Assembly (NCBI GenBank): GCA_024711025.1
Contig: JANJTP010000026.1
Span: 1-36,293, forward strand
Source: Solirubrobacteraceae bacterium
Lineage (GTDB): Bacteria; Actinomycetota; Thermoleophilia; Solirubrobacterales; Solirubrobacteraceae
Direction of reading: 5' to 3'
Length of the DNA stretch: 36,293 nucleotides
Shown here: positions 29,234-36,293 of the stretch, piece by piece
Layout: each line of letters starts with the position of its first letter
Numbering within the stretch: the stretch's first letter is position 1
The notes under the pieces: model-generated
Databases searched by the model: none
What the model was told of the DNA's origin: nothing
Seen by the model: only the letters and a program-made list of their open reading frames with translations
Translations under genes and position numbers: made by a program

Positions 29234-30781
29234 CTACCTCCGCCGCCCGCGCCCGTAGAGCAGCTTCAGCACCGCGACCACCCGCTTCGTCCCCCGCGCC
29301 GTGTACGGGAACATGTGCATGTCGCGCCGCGGGAAGCCGCGTGAGACGACGATCGTCTGCGGCTCGCAGTACTTGCGGATGCCGCCCGCGCCGTGGCGCT
29401 GGCCGAGGCCGGACTGCTTCGCGCCGCCCATCGGCAGCTCGAGCGCGACGTAGTTGATCGCCGCGTCGTTGACGCAGACGGCGCCGCTGCGCAGCCGCCG
29501 CGCTATCGCCTCGCCGCGAGCAAGGTCCTTGGTGAAGACCGAGCCGCCGAGGCCGTAGATCGAGTCGTTCGCCAGGCGGATCGCCTCCTCGGCGTCCCGC
29601 ACCTTCATGATCGGCAGCGTCGGCCCGAACGTCTCCTCGGTCATCACCGCCATCTCCTGGGTGGCGTCGTCGATGACCGTCGGCTCGAAGAACATGCCCG
29701 ATCCCTCGCGCCGGCGTCCGCCGACCAGCACCCGGGCGCCCTTGGCGATCGCGTCCGCCACCTGACGTTCGATGACGTCGAGCTGCGGCGGGAAGGTCAC
29801 GGCGCCGACCTCCGCCGTCCCGGGCCCGCCGGACGGGCCCTGCCGCAGCGCGACGACCTTGTCGCGGACCTTGGCCACGAACTCGTCGTGGACCGGCGCC
29901 TCCACGTAGACGCGCTCCACGGCGATGCAGGTCTGGCCGCCGTTCTGCATCGCGTAGAAGACCGCCACGTTCGCGGCGCGCTCGAGGTCAGCGTCGCGCA
30001 GGACGATCATCGGGTCCTTGCCGCCGAGCTCGAGCGAGCACGGGATCAGCCGCTCGGCGGCCCGGATCGCCACCTGGCGACCGGTCCGCGTCGAGCCTGT
30101 GAACATCACCATGTCGACCTCGTCGACCACCGCACGGCCGGTGTCCGCGGCGCCGGTGGCGACGGCGAAGACGTCGGGCGGCAGCCCGCAGGCCTCCATG
30201 CACTCGCGCATCACCAGCGACGTGAGCGGCGTGATCTCGCTGGGCTTGAGGACGACCGCGTTCCCGGCGGCGAGCGCCGGGATGCAGTCGCCGAACGAGT
30301 TGGTCAGCGGGTAGTTCCACGGCCCGATCACGCCGACGACGCCGAGCGGCCGCCAGCGGACCGCGAGCCGCCGGCCCTTGACGAGCATGCTCGAGCTGCG
30401 GACGCGCTCGTCGGCGAGGTAGCGGGGAGCGCTCCTGGCCCAGAAGCCGAGGGCGTGGGCCGCGTAGGCGACCTCCGCGGCGAGCGCATCCTCGTACGTC
30501 TTGCCGGTCTCCGAGACGATCGCATCGATGATCCGCTCGCGCTGGTCGATCACCCACTTCTGGGCGCGCAGGAGGATCCGGCCGCGCTCCTGGAAGCCGA
30601 GCGCCTCCCAGCCGGGCTGCACCCGGCGGGCGCGCTCGACGATCTCGCGGACCTCGTCGGCACCGGCCCGCGGAACCGTCGCGACGACCTCGCCGGTCGC
30701 CGGGTTGACGACCGGGATGGCCGTGACCGCGCCCTGCGCGACCGCGGCCGCCTCGGCGCCCTGCTGCTCAACGCTCGCCAT
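29234..30781 (-). CDS. aldehyde dehydrogenase (NAD(P)-dependent)
   Basis: A 515-residue aldehyde dehydrogenase. Motifs: GPWNYPLTNSFGD, LKPSEITPLTS, GSTRTGR (nucleotide loop), ELGGKDPMIV (general-base Glu) and GGQTCIAVERVYV (catalytic Cys), EETFGPTLPI. ATG 30781 has GGAGGG upstream; a start 11 codons earlier lacks one. The C-terminal tail KRVVAVLKLLYGRGRRR is extended and basic/hydrophobic, unusual for soluble members and typical of membrane-associated fatty-aldehyde types. It could oxidise an aldehyde from amine catabolism (e.g. succinate semialdehyde) given the ureohydrolase cluster next door, but it is beyond the LacI gene and not under the visible operators. Confidence 0.9.
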   Translation of the reverse strand: MASVEQQGAEAAAVAQGAVTAIPVVNPATGEVVATVPRAGADEVREIVERARRVQPGWEALGFQERGRILLRAQKWVIDQRERIIDAIVSETGKTYEDALAAEVAYAAHALGFWARSAPRYLADERVRSSSMLVKGRRLAVRWRPLGVVGVIGPWNYPLTNSFGDCIPALAAGNAVVLKPSEITPLTSLVMRECMEACGLPPDVFAVATGAADTGRAVVDEVDMVMFTGSTRTGRQVAIRAAERLIPCSLELGGKDPMIVLRDADLERAANVAVFYAMQNGGQTCIAVERVYVEAPVHDEFVAKVRDKVVALRQGPSGGPGTAEVGAVTFPPQLDVIERQVADAIAKGARVLVGGRRREGSGMFFEPTVIDDATQEMAVMTEETFGPTLPIMKVRDAEEAIRLANDSIYGLGGSVFTKDLARGEAIARRLRSGAVCVNDAAINYVALELPMGGAKQSGLGQRHGAGGIRKYCEPQTIVVSRGFPRRDMHMFPYTARGTKRVVAVLKLLYGRGRRR

Positions 30782-30885
30782 CTGCCCTCCTGCTCTGGTT
30801 CGACGCGCTGTCAAGCGAGGCTACCGCAGCGAGGGCGTCGCGCGCGGGGCAGCCCCGGGCCGCCCAGCGCCCGCGCCGACCGGTC

Positions 30886-31344
30886 CTACGCCGCGATCTC
30901 GACGGCCGTGATGCCGATCGGCTCGACCGGCATGTCGCGCCCGTCGGTGGCGACCGCCGACATGCGATCGACGACGTCCATGCCGTCCGTCACCCGGCCG
31001 AAGACGGTGTGCTTGCCGTCGAGCCACGGGCACGCCTCGGTCGTGACGATGAAGAACTGCGAGCCGTTCGTGTTCGGGCCCGCGTTCGCCATCGCCAGCG
31101 CCCCGCGCACGACCTTGTGCTCGTTGAGCTCGTCCTCGAACGTGTAGCCCGGGCCGCCGGTGCCCGTGCCCTGGGGACAGCCGCCCTGGATCATGAAGTC
31201 CGGGATCACGCGGTGGAAGGTCAGGCCGTCGTAGAAGCCCTTGCCGGCGAGGGTCGTGAAGTTCTCGACCGTCTTCGGGGCCTCGGCGTCGAACAGCTCG
31301 ATCGTGATGTCGCCCTCGGTGGTCCTCATCGTCGCCGTGGACAT
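30886..31344 (-). CDS. cyclophilin-type peptidyl-prolyl isomerase
   Basis: A 152-residue cytoplasmic cyclophilin catalysing cis/trans isomerisation of Xaa-Pro bonds. The active site is intact: [13 protein letters not shown] (Arg), GSQFFIVT (Gln/Phe), and [12 protein letters not shown]. There is no signal peptide. GAGGAG precedes ATG 31344. Standard length for the small bacterial form. It is downstream of the zinc-ribbon gene on the same strand, separated by ~48 bases. Confidence 0.95.
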   Translation of the reverse strand: MSTATMRTTEGDITIELFDAEAPKTVENFTTLAGKGFYDGLTFHRVIPDFMIQGGCPQGTGTGGPGYTFEDELNEHKVVRGALAMANAGPNTNGSQFFIVTTEACPWLDGKHTVFGRVTDGMDVVDRMSAVATDGRDMPVEPIGITAVEIAA

Positions 31345-31392
31345 GCGGCGCTCCTCTCTGTCGTGGTCGATGCGCTCGGCCCTGGCCGGGCG

Positions 31393-32424
31393 CTAGTTGG
31401 GCTGCGAGAACAGCCGGATCTCGTTGAAGCGCACCGTCGTGCCCTCGCGAGGCGGGATCGTCACCCACAGGAGGACCTGGCGGAAGCGCTTGCCGACGTC
31501 GGCGAGCTTCAGCTCGATCCTGCCGTCGTGGCGCTTGTCGCGCTTGGCGGCCGGCACGGAGCCGGCGGCCCCTTCAGGCGGCTTGCCGTCGACCGAGCCC
31601 ACCTCGGCGAGCTTCGTCCACAGCGGATCGTCGGCGGTCAGCGGGGGGTCCACGCGCGGAGAGCCGAACACCTGCAGCGTGAATCCCGACGTCTTCGTGA
31701 GCAGCTCGAGGCGCGCAAGGTCGGTCTTCTCACCCAGGTCGAGCAGGTAGCCGACGGCCATGTCGGCGCCCTCCGGCGTCGTGACGAACCACGAGCTCCC
31801 GCGAACCCCGTCGATCGCACGCTCGGGGTCGCCGGTGGCGCTCGCCCGCGCGGCGGGGTCGTAGAGCGAGCCGGCACCCGCGGCGATCACGATCGGGGCG
31901 GCCTTCTTCTCCGTCGTCGTGGTGGTCGTCGTGCCGGGCGTCGTGGTCGTGGGCACCTCGTCGATGCCGGTGATCGGGTCGAGCGGCTGGACGTCGGTGC
32001 TCGGCTCGTCGAGCGGCGGAAGGGGCTCCAGGTCGGTCGTCGGCTCGACGGTCGTCGTCGGCAGCGGCGTCGTCTGCGCGACGGTCTCGACCTTCGTCGC
32101 GCGGGGCGGCCGCTTCTCGGTCAGGGCCGCGTAGCTCGCCGCGACCGCGCCGCCGGCGAGCACGAGTGCCAGCGCGCCCGCCAGCACTACCGCGCGTGCG
32201 CCGGGCAGCCGCCGCGGCGCCGTCACCGCGGCACCGCACTCCAGGCACCAGTCCTGCCCGCCGGCGACCGGGGTTCCACAGACCCCACAGACCGGGCCCG
32301 ACGGCTCCTCGGGCAGATCCGCGATCGGGGCCAGCAGCCCGTCAGCGGGCAGAGGCCCTTCGAAGGCGTCGGGCACATCCTGCGCCGGATCGTCCCGCCA
32401 CGGCTCGCCGTCGAGGCTCGTCAT
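31393..32424 (-). CDS. zinc-ribbon membrane protein with Thr-rich linker and discoidin-like C-terminal domain
   Basis: A 343-residue protein. Residues ~42-65 form a zinc ribbon CGVCGTPV...CLECGAAV (four Cys), then a single membrane helix VVLAGALALVLAGGAVAAS, a Thr/Pro-rich extracellular linker (PTTTTPGTTTTTTTEKK) and a C-terminal ~170-residue domain starting AGAGSLYDP and ending TTVRFNEIRLFSQPN, whose RAIDGVRGSSWFV and EVGSVDGK resemble F5/8 type C (discoidin) folds. So the ribbon faces the cytoplasm and the sugar/lipid-binding-like domain faces out. Such architecture is recurrent in Solirubrobacterales; function unknown. ATG 32424 is used; earlier starts enter the helicase region. Confidence 0.75.
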   Translation of the reverse strand: MTSLDGEPWRDDPAQDVPDAFEGPLPADGLLAPIADLPEEPSGPVCGVCGTPVAGGQDWCLECGAAVTAPRRLPGARAVVLAGALALVLAGGAVAASYAALTEKRPPRATKVETVAQTTPLPTTTVEPTTDLEPLPPLDEPSTDVQPLDPITGIDEVPTTTTPGTTTTTTTEKKAAPIVIAAGAGSLYDPAARASATGDPERAIDGVRGSSWFVTTPEGADMAVGYLLDLGEKTDLARLELLTKTSGFTLQVFGSPRVDPPLTADDPLWTKLAEVGSVDGKPPEGAAGSVPAAKRDKRHDGRIELKLADVGKRFRQVLLWVTIPPREGTTVRFNEIRLFSQPN

Positions 32425-32445
32425 GCGCGCGGCCAGCTTGGCACA

Positions 32446-32462
32446 TGTGCGCGAGGCGCACA
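32446..32462 (-). terminator. small hairpin downstream of the helicase gene
   Basis: TGTGCGC-GAG-GCGCACA gives a 7-bp stem with a 3-base loop in the 49-base gap between the helicase stop (32474) and the zinc-ribbon start (32424). It has no U tract; a weak terminator or leader hairpin. Confidence 0.3.
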
Positions 32463-32473
32463 AAGGCCAACCG

Positions 32474-33895
32474 TCACCCGCGCAGCTCCTCCGCGCGCAG
32501 CACCGCGCCGTTGACGCGCTGGCCGTCGAGGCGCTCGAGCACCCGCGGCGCCTCCTCGCGCGGGACCGAGACGAGCGAGAAGCGCTCGAGCACCTGCACG
32601 TCGCGAACGGCCTCCCCGTCGAGCCCGGCAGCCCGTGTGAGCGCGTGGACGACGTCGGCCGGCTCGAGGCCGTCGGCGCGACCGGCCGCGAGGACGAGTC
32701 GGGAAGTCGGCTCGTCGTCACGGCGGCGCAGTCGCGGCTTCTCGTGCCGGCGCGGGCGCTCGGCGACCGGCGCCGGCGGGACGTGCGCGCCCGGTGTCCA
32801 CTGGGAGATGGTCGTGCCGATGTGCTGCTCGATCGCGGTCAGCTCGCGCGTCTGGCGCGACTCGACGAACGTCACGGCCCGGCCCGAGCGCCCGACGCGC
32901 CCGGTGCGCCCGATGCGGTGGACGTAGACATCCGGCGAGGTCGGGACGTCGAAGTTCACGACGTGCGTGACGGTCGAGATGTCCAGGCCGCGCGCGGCGA
33001 CGTCGGTCGCGACGAGGATCGGCACGCGGCCCGCCTTGAAGGCGAGCATCACGCCGTCGCGCTGGCCCTGCGACATGTCGCCGTGCAGCGCGCGGACGTT
33101 CATCCCGGTGTCGCGCAGCGTGCGGAAGAGCTGGTCGGCGCGGATCTTCGTGCGCACGAAGACGATCGCCTGCGTCGGGCGCTCGGCGCGCAGCACCTCG
33201 GCGAGCCGGGCGGGCTTGTCCTTCGCGGCGACCTCGAGCTGGAACTGCTCGACGCTGTCGACCGTCAGCGTCTTGGCCTCGACCTTGACGAGCACCGGTT
33301 CGTAGAGGTAGCGGTCGGCGAGCGCACGGATCGGCGGGGGCATCGTGGCGCTGAAGAGCGCGGTCTGGCGACCGTTCGGCGTCAGCGAGAGGATCCGCTC
33401 GACGTCCTCGAGGAAGCCGAGGTCGAGCATCTCGTCGGCCTCGTCGAGCACGACGAAGCGGCAGCCGTGGAGGATCAGGGACGCGCGCTGGACGAGGTCG
33501 AGCACGCGGCCGACGGTGCCGACGACCACATGGCCGCCGGCGCGGAGCTGGGCCTGCTGGCTGCGGATCGGTGCCCCGCCGAAGACGGCCACGACGTCGA
33601 CGCCCTTGCGCTGCCCGTAGGCGCGCAGTGCCTGCGTGACCTGGATGCACAGCTCGCGCGTCGGGGTCAGCACGAGCGCCTGCACCTCGCCGACGCCGGG
33701 ATCGACGTGCTCGAGGACCGGCAGGCCGAACGCGGCGGTCTTGCCCGAGCCCGTCTGCGCCTGCCCGATGATGTCGCGTCCCTCGAGCAGCGGCGGGATC
33801 GCCTGCTCCTGGATCGGGCTGGGCTGCTCGTAGCCGACGTCCTCCAGCGCCTGCATAAGGGGCTTGGACAGGCGCAGGTCGGCGAAGGTGCTCAC
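32474..33895 (-). CDS. DEAD-box RNA helicase with DbpA-type RNA-binding domain
   Basis: A 473-residue ATP-dependent RNA helicase. Motifs: Q (PSPIQEQAI), I (AQTGSGKT), Ia (TPTRELC), II (VLDEADEML), III (SAT), IV (IVFVRT), V (ATDVAARGLD), VI (HRIGRTGRVG). After a basic linker the C-terminal ~75 residues (SRLVLAAGRADGLEPADVV onward) match the DbpA-type RNA-binding domain that recognises structured RNA such as 23S hairpin 92. The protein likely helps ribosome assembly or cold adaptation. The start is GTG 33895 without an evident ribosome site; an upstream frame is not open. Confidence 0.93.
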   Translation of the reverse strand: MSTFADLRLSKPLMQALEDVGYEQPSPIQEQAIPPLLEGRDIIGQAQTGSGKTAAFGLPVLEHVDPGVGEVQALVLTPTRELCIQVTQALRAYGQRKGVDVVAVFGGAPIRSQQAQLRAGGHVVVGTVGRVLDLVQRASLILHGCRFVVLDEADEMLDLGFLEDVERILSLTPNGRQTALFSATMPPPIRALADRYLYEPVLVKVEAKTLTVDSVEQFQLEVAAKDKPARLAEVLRAERPTQAIVFVRTKIRADQLFRTLRDTGMNVRALHGDMSQGQRDGVMLAFKAGRVPILVATDVAARGLDISTVTHVVNFDVPTSPDVYVHRIGRTGRVGRSGRAVTFVESRQTRELTAIEQHIGTTISQWTPGAHVPPAPVAERPRRHEKPRLRRRDDEPTSRLVLAAGRADGLEPADVVHALTRAAGLDGEAVRDVQVLERFSLVSVPREEAPRVLERLDGQRVNGAVLRAEELRG

Positions 33896-33979
33896 CCGCA
33901 GGAGGTTAGGGGGTCGGCCTCGGGGGCCCGGATCGCCGCGACGCCCGGAGCGTCGCGTGCGTGCCGCGCCGGCGCCGGC

Positions 33980-34939
33980 TCAGCGCGCCGGGTCCAGGAC
34001 GAGCTTGCCGGTCGTTCGCCGCGCGGCGATGTCCCGCTGTGCCTGCGCGGCCGCGCTCAGCGCGTATGTCGTCGCGGCGGCGAGGCGCAGCTCGCCGCGC
34101 GCCGCCCGCTCGAAGAGGTCGGCTAGCGGCGGGCCGAGCAGCGCCGGGCGCTCGAGGCAGTGGCGCAGCCAGAACCCGGTCACGCCGGTTCCCGCCCGCA
34201 TCAGCCGCCGTGTGCTGACCGTGTTCGTGCGCCCGCCGGACACGCCGTACGTGACGAGGCGCCCGAACGGCGCCAGCGCCTCGATCGAGGCGTCGAAGAC
34301 CTCGCCGCCGATCGCGTCGAGGACCACGTCGACCGGCGCCCCCGAGTTGGCGACCGCAAGGCGTGCGGCGAGCCCCTCGGGCGCCCCGTCGATTGCCGCG
34401 TCGGCGCCGAGCTCGAGCGCCAGCGCCCGCTTCTCCGCGCTCGAGGCCGTCGCGATCACGCGACCCGCCGCGCAGAGCGGCCGTGCGAGCTGCACGGCGA
34501 GCGACCCCGTGCCCCCGGCCGCGGCGTGCACGACCAGCGCCTCGCCCGGCGCGAGGCGGCCGGCGGTGCGCAGCAGGTGCCACGCGGTGAGCCCCTGGAC
34601 GAGCAGCGCCAGCCCCGTGGCGTCGTCGACCGCGTCGGGAACGGCGAAGCAGTGACGCTCGGCCACGACCGCGACCTGGGCGTAGCCGCCGCGCCCTCCG
34701 GTCAGCGCCACGACGCGCTCCCCGGTGCCGCGACGCACGCCCGCGACCTCGGCGCCCGGGACGAACGGCAGCTCGGTCGGCGCCAGGTACTCGCCGCGGC
34801 GCTGGTGCATGTCGGCGAAGTTGACCCCTGCGAGAGCAACGTCGACCACGACCTCGCCGGGGCCCGGCTCCGGCTCCGGAAGCTCGACGAGCGCAAGCAC
34901 CTCCGGCCCGCCGAGCTCCTGCTGCTGCACCGCACGCAT
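33980..34939 (-). CDS. NADPH:quinone oxidoreductase-like MDR protein
   Basis: A 319-residue zinc-free medium-chain reductase of the quinone oxidoreductase group. MRAVQQQELGGPEVL is the normal N-terminus (ATG 34939), GVNFADMHQRRGEY is the conserved active-site segment, AAAGGTGSLAVQLA the NADPH loop, and VDVVLDAIGGEVFD the following strand. Structural-zinc cysteines are absent. It diverges from the PfkB kinase with only ~30 bases between starts, so a promoter must overlap the coding regions. The open frame runs far upstream of this start but without coding signal, so the long version is rejected. Confidence 0.92.
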   Translation of the reverse strand: MRAVQQQELGGPEVLALVELPEPEPGPGEVVVDVALAGVNFADMHQRRGEYLAPTELPFVPGAEVAGVRRGTGERVVALTGGRGGYAQVAVVAERHCFAVPDAVDDATGLALLVQGLTAWHLLRTAGRLAPGEALVVHAAAGGTGSLAVQLARPLCAAGRVIATASSAEKRALALELGADAAIDGAPEGLAARLAVANSGAPVDVVLDAIGGEVFDASIEALAPFGRLVTYGVSGGRTNTVSTRRLMRAGTGVTGFWLRHCLERPALLGPPLADLFERAARGELRLAAATTYALSAAAQAQRDIAARRTTGKLVLDPAR

Positions 34940-34969
34940 CGCGGCCGGGAGGCTACCCTCCGGCGCCTC

Positions 34970-35905
<936 letters not shown>

Positions 35906-35922
35906 TCGCGCCGCGCTGGGCT

Positions 35923-36020
35923 CCGTTCCACGGCTCGCCGCGCCGCTCGGCGCGAGGACCCACCGCCCTCGGCCCCGTTCCACGGCTCGGCGCGCCGCCT
36001 CGGCGAAAGGACGCACCGCC
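35923..36020. repeat. ~45-nt direct repeat, two copies
   Basis: A unit starting CCGTTCCACGGCTCG and ending CACCGCC occurs at 35923-35967 and 35975-36020 (offset 52) with a few differences. It fills the gap between the PfkB gene and the small membrane protein. Confidence 0.7.
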
Positions 36021-36067
36021 GCGAGAGCTTCAGCGGCGCCCCTCGGAGGGGCGTAGCATCGGAGGCG

Positions 36068-36293
36068 ATGAACGGCTGGACGTTCGTCTACCTGATGCTG
36101 GTCCTGAAGATCCCGATCGTCGCGCTTCTGTGGCTCGTCTGGTGGGCGGTTCACCAGACGCCCGACGAGGAGGCCGGCGGGGACGGCGGCGAGGGCCGCG
36201 ACGTCCCGCCGCGGATCCCGCGCGGCCCGGCCTCGCGCGTCTCGCGCCGCGGTCCGCACCGCGAGCCGCGGCCCGCGATCGGCGGTGGCCACG
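36068..36293 (+). CDS. small single-pass membrane protein (partial)
   Basis: At least 75 residues, continuing past the window. One hydrophobic helix (WTFVYLMLVLKIPIVALLWLVWW) is followed by an acidic Gly-rich stretch and a basic Pro/Arg tail. It resembles short 'MNGWTFVYL' proteins that I associate with Solirubrobacterales; function unknown. ATG 36068 has GGAGG three bases upstream, and a short GC hairpin (CGCCCC/GGGGCG, 36037-36053) lies before the ribosome site. Confidence 0.7.
   Translation, partial: MNGWTFVYLMLVLKIPIVALLWLVWWAVHQTPDEEAGGDGGEGRDVPPRIPRGPASRVSRRGPHREPRPAIGGGH

Overview
The window looks like two unrelated genomic backgrounds joined together. From base 1 to roughly 4.0-4.3 kb the genes use both GAA and GAG for Glu, have AGGAG-type ribosome sites and encode a catabolic oxidoreductase cluster; this resembles a betaproteobacterium of the Azoarcus/Aromatoleum/Thauera kind (inference from style, not from a search). 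From there to the end the DNA is very GC-rich with Glu almost always GAG. The protein set (two-block calcium-repeat protein, zinc-ribbon/Thr-linker protein, MNGWTFVYLM small membrane protein, DUF6812-like protein, split NUDIX/SixA pair) points to an actinobacterium, most likely class Thermoleophilia (Solirubrobacterales). The switch falls inside one alcohol dehydrogenase gene (3601-4650), so either that gene is a recombinant or the contig is a chimeric assembly.

Left part (1-4650): 5' end of an aldehyde dehydrogenase, an amber-interrupted small gene, an MDR-family NADP oxidoreductase, an SDR, a SnoaL-like protein, an SDR reduced to 67 residues by two internal in-frame losses, and a zinc alcohol dehydrogenase. 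Two matching TetR-type palindromes (185-202, 934-947) flank the divergent region, suggesting one regulator for both sides.

4979-8000: a heme-copper oxidase-like operon (CuA subunit II, subunit I, membrane-anchored cytochrome c). Subunit I keeps all haem and CuB histidines but has Asn where oxygen reductases have the cross-linked Tyr (motif GHTIAN), so it is a strong candidate for a B-family-derived nitric oxide reductase (NorSY/sNOR-like) and not a terminal oxidase. A strong terminator follows.

8.3-16.6 kb: TDT/SLAC1-type transporter, PanD, secreted two-block RTX-like protein, MsrA, M29 aminopeptidase, DedA protein, tRNA-Ser(GGA), a small alpha/beta-barrel protein, a CDF metal exporter and a DUF6812-like protein. 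Intergenic DNA holds several short GC-rich direct repeats, each with its own unit.

16.6-21.5 kb: a minus-strand run TetR - acyl-CoA dehydrogenase - SixA - NUDIX, divergent from APH-fold phosphotransferase - HAD hydrolase, around a perfect 18-bp palindrome. HAD, APH and ACAD are the three domains of mammalian ACAD10, and APH+ACAD is the logic of bacterial LvaA/LvaC 4-hydroxyacyl-CoA catabolism, so this is probably a 4-hydroxyacyl-CoA degradation regulon.

21.6-30.8 kb: a convergent intergenic region with two identical 42-nt hairpins, then a minus-strand operon ureohydrolase - nitrilase-fold amidase - APC permease - metallophosphoesterase - nucleotidyltransferase-fold protein (- CtaG), divergent from a LacI regulator. 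Two identical 15-bp operators lie between them, one inside the operon promoter spacer. An aldehyde dehydrogenase follows the regulator. This reads as an inducible guanidino-compound uptake and breakdown unit.

30.9-36.3 kb: cyclophilin, a zinc-ribbon membrane protein with a discoidin-like C-terminus, a DEAD-box helicase with a DbpA-type RNA-binding domain, a quinone oxidoreductase, a PfkB kinase and the start of a small membrane protein. All assignments rest on reading the sequence; no database search was possible.
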